Part shown: piece by piece, positions 1 through 10,859 of the stretch
Numbering within the stretch: the first letter of the stretch is position 1
Layout: every line of letters begins with the position of its first letter
Source: Marasmius tenuissimus
Lineage: Eukaryota; Basidiomycota; Agaricomycetes; Agaricales; Marasmiaceae
Direction of reading: 5' to 3'
DNA: 64,000 nucleotides
Assembly (NCBI GenBank): GCA_029532415.1
Contig: JAQOTA010000052.1
Span: 2,170,001-2,234,000 of the forward strand
Program-made: the position numbers and the translations under genes
Notes under the pieces: generated by a model
The model's input: only the letters and a program-made list of their open reading frames with translations
Databases searched by the model: none
What the model was told of the DNA's origin: nothing

Positions 1-656
1 ACTCGAACGTGTGGTCCCTCCAATATCATCCCCTGGGACACTTACTCGTATCCGCCTCAAACGATCATACGACTCGCTTTTGGTCAAGAGAAAGACCAGG
101 AGAGGGCGGTGGCGGAGGTGTCGGAGCAGGTGGGGAGAAACCTGCCGACGGGGAGTGGGCCGGAGAAGACGAGGATGAGATGATGGTACCTGGTTTTGGA
201 GGAGCTGGTGGATGGAAGGAAGAGGATGTACCTGCGGCGGGGGCGTTTGGTGGTCCGAATGATTCGTATAGCGTCCCGGGTGAGTATGGAAGATCAGCCG
301 GTGGGGGAAGCGGGGCTCCGCAGTCTGATTTGGGATATCGAGGTGGGGGTGGTGGAGGATCGGGAGGCGATGATTTCTCGATACCTGGATTTGGCGACCC
401 GGTAGGAGGGGCACCTTCTGGTAATGACGTTGGTCGAGGAGGATTTTCGGGTCGCGACGAGTCTGAAGAGTTCGGGCGAAGCGGTGGGGGTGGTTTCGGA
501 GGTGATAGATATCGCGATTCAGGCCACCATAATAGGGACTCAGGATACAGCGACAGGGGACATGGCGACAGAGGCGGAGGGTACGGGGGTGGCGGAGGTG
601 GTGGGGGCGGTGGTCGCTCAGGTCGATGGGGAGGTCGGAGAGGAAACCGTTACTAA
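1..656 (+). CDS. PFS2: Pfs2/WDR33-type mRNA polyadenylation factor, C-terminal part (5' truncated)
   Basis: This is the 3' end of a gene that begins before the window. The first readable residues, [20 protein letters not shown] followed by [12 protein letters not shown], match the last WD40 blade of Pfs2/WDR33, the cleavage and polyadenylation factor subunit that helps recognise the poly(A) signal in the nucleus. After the propeller the protein turns into a tail of about 190 residues rich in Gly, Asp, Ser and Arg. It ends in an RGG-like stretch ([16 protein letters not shown]) that could bind RNA. The frame is open from base 3 of the window and stops at TAA. A Gly-rich tail after the propeller is usual in fungal Pfs2 and WDR33. 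The family call is firm; the upstream exons cannot be seen. Confidence 0.88.
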   Translation, partial: SNVWSLQYHPLGHLLVSASNDHTTRFWSRERPGEGGGGGVGAGGEKPADGEWAGEDEDEMMVPGFGGAGGWKEEDVPAAGAFGGPNDSYSVPGEYGRSAGGGSGAPQSDLGYRGGGGGGSGGDDFSIPGFGDPVGGAPSGNDVGRGGFSGRDESEEFGRSGGGGFGGDRYRDSGHHNRDSGYSDRGHGDRGGGYGGGGGGGGGGRSGRWGGRRGNRY

Positions 657-825
657 CTTGACGTGTCAGTATTGCAGATTTATTGATTCTCATTGTTGTA
701 TCCCACATCCTTCTGAACAAGTAACCAGGCAGTGGTTAGCTGTGTGCGGGTACAAAGCAAAGCAATTCGACGATAATTACAGCGATGATAATATATGATA
801 TCCGTCCGTTGCTCCATGTAGACCG

Positions 826-2220
826 TCAAAAAAATGGAAGCGTTTCTACGCCGCCTCTTCCCTCCATCAGAGTCTGGTATGGTCGACCAGCCATAGGAAG
901 TCCCACACGAGTCAGTAGTCCTGCTCTGTCCCTGACATGCTCGCTCGCGTCGTCGAAGTTGAACGCCGTATCCTTTGCACTCCCCATGTCCAGAATGAAA
1001 AGCAACTCGAGATGCCCGTCCTCGAAGGTGACCATACGGGTGGTTATCCCGGCCCTTCTCAGCTCCGGGCTGACCATCCTCATCCACTGCGACGTAATAA
1101 ACCAACCGAATCCCCCATACCACACATCGTCCAGGGTCTCCAGTCTCCCTTGGCTGAATTGCTCACGAATGGGACGTGACCGAAGGAATCGAAGTAGCTC
1201 GGACGATGTGAAGCTCCAGCCACCCATGCATGGATAAGGAAACTCTGGAGTTGCGACTACTACTCAAGCGCGCAAGATCAGATAGGAATCTGAGACTGAA
1301 GTAGTAACTCCTACTCACCAGACATGGGGGTCCCGTTCCAAGTAGACGCCTACTCCAGAGTGTCTGCAAAGCGTAGCAATCCGTCCTCGGAGTCGCCAGT
1401 GATACAATGAACCAGGGGGAAAAACGAGTACTAAGGGAAAAAACAGCTGGCGAAGTTACGTATGATTCAGACAGCGTGCTGAGAGTTATCTCACGCAAAA
1501 TGAATTCAAGAACGAGTATATGAATTCGTAGCGAGACCCGAGAGGATCCACGCGTGAGGGGCGAAGTTATTGGGCGGCTGTTGCGGGAGAACGAAGATCC
1601 TGTTACTGGAAACGGATGGTCATTCAGTGTCATTCGAGGAACTAAGAAATCATTGATTGCTGCTTATGACAATGACAATTTCTCAGCGTCCAGGCACGTT
1701 CGAGAATGGCTTATCCGTACCAAAAGTCAATGCTGTTGAGGGCTCAGGCGCTCAAGGACCCTAACCGGGTGTGACGGAAAATCCAGATCTAGACACGAAA
1801 ATTCTTCGGCAAGATTTCATTCTCCGTGCAGGGCCCAGAACAGATCATTGAGTGTAAGGGTCAGATGCCCATCTCGTCAAAAGTGGGCCGAAAATGAAGA
1901 TGAGCTCGAGTGAAAGTTCGATGAAGGTTTAGCGCCAGTGCCACTGGGGTGTTCTCACGACTCTGCCTCTGAGGACTATCCACTGGCCAGGTGCTGCAAA
2001 TCGGACATAGACGACGAGAATTGAGTCCAACGAGTCCTCCAACAAGTTGGTTCCACGGTCGGTCGCCACGCCTGTGACCATACCGCTGTGGAGAGGCTCT
2101 GAAGCCACGCTCTGAACGCGTGGTTGTTTCACCGATGACTGTCATATTGAAAGGGTGGATTAAGTTAGAAGACGAATGTGGATGGACCTCTCGGGAATGA
2201 CCGTTGGTAGGCCTATTCAT
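826..2220 (-). CDS. Hypothetical protein, exon structure unresolved
   Basis: I do not recognise this family. The clearest coding stretch is a 133-residue minus-strand frame (826-1227) with balanced, protein-like composition, containing DVWYGGFGWFITSQWMRMV and a stop at 826-828. A second stretch near 1319-1401 reads HWRLRGRIATLCRHSGVGVY and runs into a GTGAGT donor near 1318. A third minus-strand stretch (about 1861-2220) also looks like coding sequence. I could not find an acceptor that joins the first two stretches in frame, because the obvious CAG junction creates a TGA. The locus may be a multi-exon gene, two genes, or a decayed copy. It lies convergent with the Pfs2 gene, with only 170 bases between stops. 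No function can be assigned. Confidence 0.3.
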
Positions 2221-2330
2221 GCCTATTCCCTGGCTGGCATATGATCACTGGGGCCCAGGGTGAGAGCCTGCAGAACGCAATGAAGTTTGAAGTGTAAAGA
2301 TAGGATGAATCCGTGGTGAACACTATCTAT

Positions 2331-4226
2331 CTAACAATCCCATCCGAAAACGAAGTCCTTGGCGTTCTCAGGGATGGAGGTCCCAGGTCCGCAGATACTA
2401 GCGTTAAACCGCTCGGTTAGCAATTGGTCGACGACATTACGAGACGCGACCGTCTCGGTCTCCATGGTTGAGATAAATCTGCGAATTAGCAAAGATAAGA
2501 TATGTAGCAGCACACACGGCAATGCACGGATACTCACGGTTCAAACGCATTGACATAGTAGAATCCGGAACCTAGTTTGAGCGGGGGAAAGGTTGTGGTT
2601 GGGAAGAGTCTAGGGTAAGCGTCCCACTAGCCGACATGGATGTTAAAATGACATCAAAGAAAACACAGCACGGAGCGCACCTCTTTGCGATATACCCATC
2701 CGACCTGCCCGCTGAACGTCTCGTTCAACCACTCGTCCGAGATCTCCTCTTCAGAGAAGATCTTGACGACCCATTCGCTATCACCGATCTTCCTTTGATA
2801 ATCCAGAGAGTTAAATTCGGGCGCCTTTCCACCGTCCCGGGCGCCCTCATAGGTTGTCAGCAGCGTGGTTAGAGCACGGGAATTGGGAGGAAGGGAGACG
2901 TATTCAGGATTTATAGACGGAGAAGTAGTTGAGAAGAGTGTGACGTGAAGATGGACGTAGGGCTGTTGTGGAACTTGAGAAACGACAGAAGGAGGCAGGT
3001 CTATGCCTGTCTGATGAAGAGGGGCAGCGAGAACGACGCCTTTGTAGAGCTTAGACCCCTCGGCACTACGAACGATCCAGGAGCTTTCGTCTTCGGAGGT
3101 AATGGCGGTGACCTGTACGAGTCAGAACCTATCGACCTTCGACGATAGAATATGGGAAGAACCTTTGTGTTTAGGTATACCGTTGCTTCAGAGTAATTCA
3201 GAAAGTTCTCAAAAATTTGATAATTTCCTCCTGTTACTTGAGATGCGCCGTCAGCAGAGAGAGAGACTGCTCCCCCCATGGCATGGATCTTGTCCGCGTT
3301 CTGCATCCAGAGATAAACGTTCAATACATTTGGACCTCAAGTCATTCTCTGTGGGACTGACCTGTCCGTAATTGATCCTCAATGCACCTTCTACGATCTC
3401 ATTGACGAATTCAGCAGAGACACCGTTGGATTGAAAATAGTTGGCTGTTGAGTTTCCTGTTAGATCTAAAAGACCGAGCGTGCCAACCAGACTGGCTATA
3501 TTCTCCCATCTGAGCGTATCAGAAGAGTTATAAAGCCCGAGGAAGTGTTGATTCATGTACGTCACGCTGCATAAAGAGTCAGTTAGCAAAAGTGCTTGAA
3601 CAACCACTTTGAACACTGACATTGCATCTGTGTTTTGTAGTGCATCTGCACCATATCGCATGAGTAGCTCTGTCCCATTTGAGTCACTACCGATCTGAAC
3701 AACCACAATCGTGAGCAGCGTAATCGATATTCATGACAGTTAGAACTGACGGTCAGAAGGAGTTTCTCGCCGTCCCAATATCCAGTATCCCCGCCATCGT
3801 CTTCCTCAAAGGAATTCAGAGTCAAGTTGAATTCCTGGGTTGCTCTCCAGAGGTTCTTGTTTGACCTCACGAAGATTGAGGCTCCCGTCTCCACAGGCAG
3901 CAGGTCAGGATCGTCATTTGGATGGACAGGAATGCTCCCTTAACAGGAAAGTAAAAACGCGAATACCAAACATGCAATTTGAACGAGATGGACTCACTTC
4001 CCCCAACATATGAGTTTTGCTCATAAACGTCAATCTCCACATCCACCCCAAATCGCTCCTTCGCCTTGGCTATCCAGAAAGCCGCAGAACTCCCGCCAGC
4101 ACCGGCACCGACTATCGCAATTCGGGGTGTGCTATCGTTCTCGCCGTGAGTGACATCGTCCGACCTTTGGAGGGTGAAACCTGCGCTTGCGAGTGTCGCA
4201 GACAAGAGCAGCGTACTAGGGCGCAT
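2331..4226 (-). CDS. Prenylcysteine oxidase-like FAD oxidoreductase, tandem copy A
   Basis: The protein starts with a hydrophobic signal peptide (MRPSTLLLSATLASAGFTLQ). A Rossmann FAD-binding motif follows, RIAIVGAGAGGSSAAFWIAK, with a downstream acidic-end strand (DVYEQNSYVGGR), as in prenylcysteine oxidase (Prenylcys_lyase family). Known members use FAD and oxygen to cleave the thioether of prenylated cysteine, in the lysosome or secretory route. Exon 1 is 3998-4226; its donor is GTGAGT and exon 2 starts at 3938 after TTAAG. Further exons give NLWRATQEFNLTLN, FLGLYNSSDTLRWENIASLV and a long central exon with AAPLHQTGIDLPPSVVSQVP. The last exon ends FVFGWDC and TAG at 2331-2333. I checked the central exon base by base and found no frameshift. 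Exon junctions match copy B. The family call is firm; the in vivo substrate is inferred. Confidence 0.85.
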
Positions 4227-4959
4227 TGTGGTGAGTGAAAAGAAAGAATCTGAATGCGACGGTCTTACCCAGTTGATCTCTCCCTCTATTTATACAGAAA
4301 GGACTATAGAAAGACAAGGCCAGGGGTAATGACAGACATCCGAGTTGCCTTTGAATAGGTGAGTGAACATGTCAAAGCCGTACTTATTACTGCACTGCCG
4401 TCGAGAACAATTAAACGCCCACCCTACCCCCACTGGGGTGGTTTCAATCTATGTATGTACCTAGACTACTGGCTCGACTCTTGACGCAATCAGTCGCAGC
4501 ACGGACTAGTGAATGACAACCAATCCTTTGCAGGCTTGTCCTCGATACTGTGCTTCTGGTCGCGGAGTCGAATCGATTGCAGGGATGTTAAGACTTGAGA
4601 GGCATAGGGTATGATATATATCAGGACAACCTGGGGTTGTTCGATTGATTGCGCAAGGCGAAAGTGACGGAGGACGACGGTCTATACCACAGAGAATCAA
4701 TCGCAGGGATGTCGAAACTTGAGAGGCGTAAGGGTACGGTAGACGCGGTAGACATCAGACACCATGCGGTTGATTGAATGTTTCCTCAAGGCCAATATGA
4801 CGGTCTACAGCACTAAATACAAGCACGATCGCGAGTCCGAGTTAGCATCCCTAAATCAAAACATAATCTGGAGAGAAGCTGGTTAGAAATCGAAAGATTA
4901 GGCACAAAGTTGAGCGTACGAACTAGATAGTTTTAATGCAAGCACCCCCAGCAAAAGGC
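4227..4959. other. Intergenic spacer between the tandem oxidase genes
   Basis: These 733 bases separate the start of copy A from the stop of copy B, so they should hold the copy A promoter and the copy B 3' UTR. I see no plausible coding sequence. The central part contains a degenerate direct duplication, listed separately. Confidence 0.6.
4570..4815. repeat. Degenerate tandem duplication, about 124-bp period
   Basis: Two neighbouring segments share GCAGGGATGT, then ACTTGAGAGGC and AGGGTA, then a GTTGATTGA/TCGATTGATTG block and GACGGTCTA. Corresponding landmarks lie about 124 bases apart (for example GAATCGATTGCAGGG at 4570 and GAATCAATCGCAGGG at 4694). Identity is high in the first 45 bases and lower afterwards. 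It lies in the upstream region of oxidase copy A and could duplicate regulatory sites; that is inference. Confidence 0.6.
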
Positions 4960-6906
4960 TTAGCAGTCCCATCCGTATACAAAGTCATCTTTGGCCTTCT
5001 TCTTATCATCACCTCCAGGAGCAGAGAGCCTGGGTCCACAAATACTGGACTTGAATAGCTCATTCAGCAACAAGTCAACGATATTGCGCGACGCGATCGT
5101 CTCGGTTTCCATAGTCGAAATGAACCTGCAAAGTTGCACAGTGAGAAATACCGTAGCACCCCAGAGAGTAAATAGTCAAACACTCACGGTTCAAACGCGT
5201 TGACATAGTAGAAAGCATTGTCTAGCTTTACGGGAGGGAAACTGGTGGTTGGAGGCAGTTGGGGGTAAGCGTCCCACTAGTAAATGCATTAAAATAGTGT
5301 CGAAACACGAGGGAGATCAGAACACACCTCCTTGCGATATACCCATCCAACCTGGTCATTGAAGGTCTTGTTCAACCATTGATCGGAGATTCTCTCTTCA
5401 GAGAATATCTTGACACTCCATTCATTGTCACTGAGCTTCCCGTGGTACGATAAAGAATTGAACTCGGGCACTTTTCCTCCCTCACGGGCGCCTTGATACG
5501 TTGTCAATAGTGTCGCTGGAACCTTGGTCCCGGGGGGTAGGGAGAGGTATTCAGGGTTCACAGTAGGAGAAGTGGTTGAGAGGAGGGTGACATGCAGATG
5601 AACGTAGGGTTGCTCTGGAACTTGTGAAACAATTGACGAGGGGAGCTCTATGCCCGTTTGGTGAAGGGGCGCGGCGAAAATGACACCTTTGTATTGCTTA
5701 GATCCCTTGTCGCTATCAACAACCCACGAAGAAGATTTGGGCACGATGCTGGTGACCTGAAGACAAAAATCAGTCAAGGCTATCACCTACATAGCTCTTG
5801 TCTTACGCACCGTAGTATCGAGATAAACTTTTGCATGCGAGTAGTTCAAAAACTTCTCGAAGATCTGGAAGTTGCCACCTTTGACTTGTGCTGCTCCATC
5901 CGGAGCCAGGGAAACGGCGCCTTCCAATCCGTGAATCTTGTCAACGTTCTGCAAAGGCGAGAAATCAACTCGACTTCAAGCTCGTACAACACGCGCCAGT
6001 CACCGACCTGACCATAGTTGACACGCGTCGCAGCCTCTATCACCTCGTTCACGAACTGAGCAGAGACCCCATTGGATTGGAAGTAGTCTGCTGCCGTGCT
6101 TCCGGTCATATCCAAGAAGCCAAGGGTCTTTGCCAAGCTTGCTATGTCGTCCCATTTCGGCGTGTCAGAGGAGTACAGGGAAAGGTAGTCGTTGATCATG
6201 GTCTTTACGCTGTAGGAACATTAGGCAAAGGGATTGAGGAGGGGGTCGTTTGCACACTGACAGTGCTTGCGTGCGCCTGGGTGCATTGACGCCGTATCTC
6301 CATAGCATTTTCAGTGTGTCCCACCAGCTACTTCCGACCTGTCGTTTCAACGCGTATGAGGTGAGAAAGCCTGGAACTTCGGGTTGAGACTGACCGTCAG
6401 ATATAGCTTTTCACCGTCCCAGAAACCGGTCTCTCCGTCCTCATCCTTGAAGTTGTTCAGAGTCAAGTTGAATTCCTGAGCAGCTCTCCAGAGATTCTTG
6501 TTCGCTCTGACGAAGATTGAGGCACCTAATTCCACAGGGTCTGAATTGGGGTTATCGTATGGTTGAACGGTGATGCTTCCTTCACAGAAAGGAGTAAGAA
6601 CTGATATAGAATGAGCATCAATATAGACCTACTGCCTCCAATATACGAGTTCTTGTCGTAAACGTCAACTTCAACGTCCAACCCAAACCTTTCTTTAGCT
6701 TTGGCAATCCAGAATGCGGCTGAACTTCCGCCAGCACCGGCACCTATGATCGCAATTCTTGGTGTGCTGACGTCCCCACTGCCTGTATCATCGTGCACAG
6801 CTTGCGAGCTGAAGAAAGGAACCTTGAAGGGCAGTTGAATGGCATAACTGGCCGGTGCCAGCGACGCTGACAGTGACAAGAAAAGCACGCTCGTGCGCAT
6901 CGTCAA
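4960..6906 (-). CDS. Prenylcysteine oxidase-like FAD oxidoreductase, tandem copy B
   Basis: This is a paralogue of copy A with the same domain order: a signal peptide (MRTSVLFLSLSASLAPASYA), the FAD dinucleotide motif IAIIGAGAGGSSAAFWIAKA, then VDVYDKNSYIGG. It ends FVYGWDC with TAA at 4960-4962. Start codons are possible at 6906 and 6900. Exon junctions fall at the same codons as in copy A, for example GCACT|GTCAGT joining to C|GTAAAGACC to give QALVKTMINDYL. The longest exon reads VTSIVPKSSSWVVDSDKGSK and includes AAPLHQTGIELPSSIVSQVP, close to copy A. A copy-specific insert, KKKAKD, precedes the C-terminal FVYGWDC. Both copies look intact, so this is a recent-to-moderate tandem duplication with two probable functional products. 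Confidence 0.86.
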
Positions 6907-6958
6907 GGGAGAAGGTTTGGCTTACGTAAAGACATATCTCACTTTCACCTTGACCTCG

Positions 6959-7967
6959 ATGAGCGCGCCTGCAACGGAAACGCGCAAAGCAAAATCCCGA
7001 CTTGCCGTTCTTTCTTCCTCAATAGACGAATTGGAGGAGTACCTTCAGCCGCTTCTATCGCAAACTCTCCCAGAGACGCTACTTGGACTTGAACCCCTGC
7101 AGCAAGCAAAACTTTTGACCGATATCCCATATGTCGTCTACGATCTGGCCTTCAGTGTGTTATAGATCATCTGTCGTACTGGAAATGACACTCTGATAAG
7201 TGTTATATAGTCTATCTCAAATCAAGGGGGGTAGACCCCAAAACTCACCCAGTCATATCGGAATTGGTGGGCCAACGTTTTCACTAGTGTCCATAGTCTA
7301 ATATCGAAACACAGGAAAGAGTGAAAACATATTTTGATAAAATAAAGAATGCAGAGAATCCTCCGCAACGTAAGAAAACCTTTTTACCCGAGCCTCTCAA
7401 ACTAGCTTAACACAATTCGTCCTCTAGGCACAACCCAGGTGGATAAAGCAGCTGCAAGTCGATTTATCCAACATGCTATATCGCAGGCGACGTCAAATCT
7501 TAACGCGCCTTCGACGAGCACTCCAGGAGCATCGACGTCATCCTCGTCTGCACCAGTGCCAATCAAAGTCACGTCCAAGATGCGTGAACGAGCTGAATAC
7601 GAACGTCAGTTAAAGGAAGGAAAGGATGAGGAGGAGGAAGAAGACGATCTTCAGGTGTTTGAGGATACGGCTGTGCCGAAGCGTAAAAGACCCGCCGTTG
7701 ATCACTTTGCTGGTACGTCGTGTTTACCTATTCGATGATCTCTGGTGTCTCAATTTCCTTTGCGCAGGTGTCGGAGAAGAGGAACCAGAAGCCCCTTCGC
7801 CTGCCACAGAGGTCATCAAAAAGCAAAAACTGAATCCCAGTGCTTCCAGTACTCCAGTGGTTTCCTCACCTGCACCTTCGGATGGCCCATCAAAGCCTGA
7901 GAAAAAGAAAAAGAAGACGAAGCCCAAGAAGAAAAAGAAGGGAGCAGAAGACGGGGAAGACAATTGA
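6959..7967 (+). CDS. LRP1: LRP1/C1D-type nuclear exosome cofactor (Rrp47 family)
   Basis: I joined five exons: 6959-7154, 7211-7266, 7315-7369, 7428-7712 and 7768-7967, all phase-consistent, giving 263 residues. The N-terminal Sas10/Utp3/C1D domain shows LEPLQQAKLLTDIPYVVYDL, then IYLKSRGVDPKTHPVISELE and RVKTYFDKIKNAENPPQR, which is the core signature of Lrp1/Rrp47/C1D. In known organisms this small protein binds RNA and partners the nuclear exosome nuclease Rrp6 in rRNA, snRNA and snoRNA processing. The C-terminus is low complexity and basic (KPEKKKKKTKPKKKKKG), like the Lys-rich tail of yeast Lrp1 and a likely nucleolar signal or RNA-binding tail. I chose the ATG at 6959 because the family begins shortly before the helix SRLAVLSSSIDELEEYL. 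It is divergent from oxidase copy B. Confidence 0.9.
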
Positions 7968-8904
7968 TGCAAGGTCTCCTGGTGGACCATTCTTCCCCCT
8001 CATCTTGGTACGCCCGATTGCAAGAGCCTCTGCCTGTACGTTTCGATATCATGGTCCCTTGAAAGTAGAGGACCTTTCGCCGCTCTAGTTGAATCCCGAT
8101 ATTAGATTTCTGCGAAGATGGAGCAGGCGCGAGCGTCCAGTACTCGGCAAGGCATCAGAGAGGCGGGGGCGTAGGAGGAACGACATGAGATCATCCGGAA
8201 TCTTGCTGCGGGTTCATATACGTTCATATAGGATACTTGGGTTGGTTGAGTTGGTTAGTTCCAGCGGCAATTTATCTCTGCGTTCGGGGAGTGCCATACG
8301 CACGACAATCTCGTTTAGTTGGAGGGAAATTATACCTATGAGAGTCCCTTCCTGCGAACCGTTTTCGTTTGTGGAATTTCAGAAATATGACCAAGTCTCA
8401 ATTGTTGTATCGCGCTGCTAAGGATGATTCATCGTCAATTCTGCTGGTCATAGGATTATGTAGTACTTGATATTGCGACTTTTCAGGAACTCGCTTTATG
8501 GTGGTTAGCTTCGTCCTTCATCGCATGAGGGAAAATAGGCGCTCACAGTGATGCATGCCCACCACGCTCTGTTAGTGACGACGACACCGTTCAAGCGAGA
8601 TTCTTCAGTCACTGTGATCAGGCCAGAGTTTCGGCGGAATCCCACATTTCTCTAGAGTTAGCTGAGGTCGCCTTGCGTATAGCTCATGGAATGAGCACGG
8701 GAACACTTTTGACGGGGTATTCATGTTTTCTGAACGGAGCATCGTGCTTGGTAGGGCGTCATTATTATCGGCAGGTGCGTCTGGCAGATGTTTTACCGCT
8801 ATTGACCAATTGCACTAAGTAACTACAGATCTCACCAACAACGCTTTCAGCTTTGGGTGAAAAAAAAATCTGAGAAACAAGGATCTCTTGGACTTATTTA
8901 GTCA
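7968..8904. other. Intergenic region, no supported gene
   Basis: This 0.94-kb stretch follows the LRP1 stop and precedes the next gene on the same strand. The open frames here have no recognisable domain and no plausible splice partners. It probably holds the LRP1 3' UTR and the promoter of the 8905 gene. Confidence 0.5.
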
Positions 8905-9754
8905 ATGGCACGGGCGGCTCCTCTTGCATTCTCAACGAGATATAGAGCCCGTCACTCAACTGCTTCCCAAGTACTGTAATCACAAGGCGACCTCCTCCGA
9001 TTCCCGCCTCAAACCCGCGGGTTTCTGTATTACCACACTCCGACCACGCTTCCAGCAATCACAGGCGGGCTTCGTTTTTGTTTGGCGGAGGACCTTACGG
9101 ATGTTCAAGCCTACGAAGAGACACGCGATCTCCTCCTCCCAAACGGCCTGCCATGGCAGATACCCCTTCTATCGATCATACGCGAGGAACAGCTCCTACA
9201 AATCCTTCACCAACTGCAAGTCGATGGGCTGGTGTCTCCAGAACTGATAGCCCGATGTCGAAGGGCCCAGGGGGCGTACCAGTACAAATGGATGTCACCG
9301 GCTCTCTTCGTGTTTGGGCAACCGTTTAGTATTCGATGCGATTCTTCCCAGCAGTTCAAGCAGCTTTATGACCCAGTCACGGAAGCCTTTGTACGATGGG
9401 AGATTCCAGCAGCTGGCTTGGTGGGACCACATATGGTAACGCGGAAGGATTGTGTGGATGCGAAACTCCGTGAGCGTTAGATGCGTATCTCTACAGGAGG
9501 CCTGTACTGAAAATCACATTCTGTTCTATTCGCAAGCTGGTTTCCTCCAGGCTAGGCTTCTTTGGGACGAGGGGTGTCATATCCAGGTCAACAAGATGCT
9601 GCTAGAATTCGGTGGGCCAGCTGTTCCAGTCCGTACCCCGCCGCATCTACTGCATAGGCTACCCAAGCTTGTTGAGACGGTCCTTGTGCGTTGGCGCGAC
9701 GCTTATCAACGCACAAGGCTTGAAAGTGGATTCCGAAATGGCCAGTCATCCTGA
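8905..9754 (+). CDS. Hypothetical protein with mitochondrial-type N-terminus
   Basis: Three exons join in phase: 8905-8970, 9091-9435 and 9497-9754, giving 222 residues. Exon 1 encodes MARAAPLAFSTRYRARHSTA, rich in Arg, Ser and Ala with no acidic residue, a typical mitochondrial import signal. The intron donors are GTACTG and GTAACG. The first acceptor (TTTGGCGGAG) is chosen because it keeps the frame; an upstream CACAG would not. The mature part (LTDVQAYEETRDLLLPNGLP, later SQAGFLQARLLWDEGCHIQV) is soluble and of ordinary composition. I do not recognise the family, and no catalytic motif stands out. A small mitochondrial matrix or ribosome-associated protein is possible, but that is a guess from targeting alone. 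Confidence 0.5.
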
Positions 9755-10189
9755 TCGTATGTACCTCCGATGGCAGAGATTTAGCAGAGGCTGTTCCTGT
9801 CACTCTCACGAGGATTTGGATTCGATCCGCCCATGGTTAGTGGCGGCGAAAAAGGACTGACTGTGTGAGTGGATTTATTTTTTCTTTTACAGCCTTTGTA
9901 GTATTCAAGTCTCACGCGCCTAGATACCTGTAGAGAGACACCTGTATCGCGAGCGGGTGCAAACATTGCTTTCGAATCATCTGTTACCCCACCCACAACA
10001 CCTGACGTTACGACCTCTGCACATATGCATATATATTTGTGCAGGGAAGATTTGGGTATTACTGCTGGTAGGGTGGAAACTCATGATGCACTGGGCACGG
10101 TCTCTGAGTTGGAGTTCTTGGCCGTCTTGACCGGTAGGAATTAGCATCGATCCCACGACGAGTGGCCACACCGTACACCGGCGTTGTGT
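9755..10189. other. Intergenic region, no supported feature
   Basis: This 0.43-kb stretch lies between the stop of the 8905 gene and the foldback element. Short open frames on either strand have no recognisable content. Confidence 0.4.
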
Positions 10190-10530
10190 AATAGTGGGGG
10201 TCAAACCTCGCGATTCAGCTGACGATTCAAGATTCGATTCATGAGGTGAATCAGAACAACGTGAATCGACGATTCAGCCTGAATCGAGGTGAATCGGTGA
10301 AACGGCTCCAGAGTCGATTCACCCAGCTGAATCGACGATTCACGACATCGATTCACACCACACGGGATCAAAACAAATTGAAAAAAGCTGATTCACGTAT
10401 TGCAAATCAAGTTTTTGCACAAGAGGGGGTCAAAGTTCACTCGCGATTCACCCTCGATTCACTATCCCGAATCGACCGTCAATCAGACCTTGAATCGACA
10501 GATGAATCGCGAGGTTTGACCCCCACTATT
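10190..10530. mobile_element. Foldback MITE-like element built from GATTCA/TGAATC words
   Basis: The element is 341 bases long. Its ends are perfect inverted repeats of 28 bases (10190-10217 and 10503-10530), starting AATAGTGGGGGTCAAACC. By eye the interior carries ten GATTCA and seven TGAATC words in about 310 bases, mostly inside CGATTCA or TGAATCGA; chance would give well under one. Both orientations are mixed along the element, so much of it could pair with itself. There is no coding capacity and no clear target-site duplication. Perfect terminal repeats plus small size fit a non-autonomous DNA transposon (MITE) or a foldback element. The terminal repeats are seen directly; the mobile nature is inferred. 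Confidence 0.7.
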
Positions 10531-10859
10531 GCCTGCGCGTGTCGTCTTATCCGTGGAAAGAGGCCCAAATGAAGCCTATAAACTGCTGCCGTCGCAGGCA
10601 GGCCCCACTGCTTCAGGTCTAGGGGACTATGTCACGCGTCTTGCCTCTACTTCCCCGAACAACTTCAGTCTAGTCTATCTATTACACCCTCATAATGTCC
10701 AGAAGACCGTGAACACACCCAGCAGGCCTTCGGCTCGTGCTAAGCACGTTCGAAAGTCCTCCGGTTGAAAAGGACTAGGACGTAATCCTTCTATCATCAG
10801 ACTGCAGTATTCTGGCATTCCCTTCAACAGCCTCCAAGTATACATTTATTCCGAGCTGT

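Noticed and set aside
1163..1633. Minus-strand 156-aa open frame
   Set aside because: Only part of it overlaps a more protein-like phase (HWRLRGRIATLC); the full frame has poor composition and is not reported as a gene of its own.
7724..8052. Minus-strand frames rich in Phe and Ser
   Set aside because: They are antisense of the Lys-rich tail of LRP1.
8089..8421. Plus-strand 110-aa open frame downstream of LRP1
   Set aside because: Arg/Ser-biased composition with no domain and no splice partners; probably noncoding.
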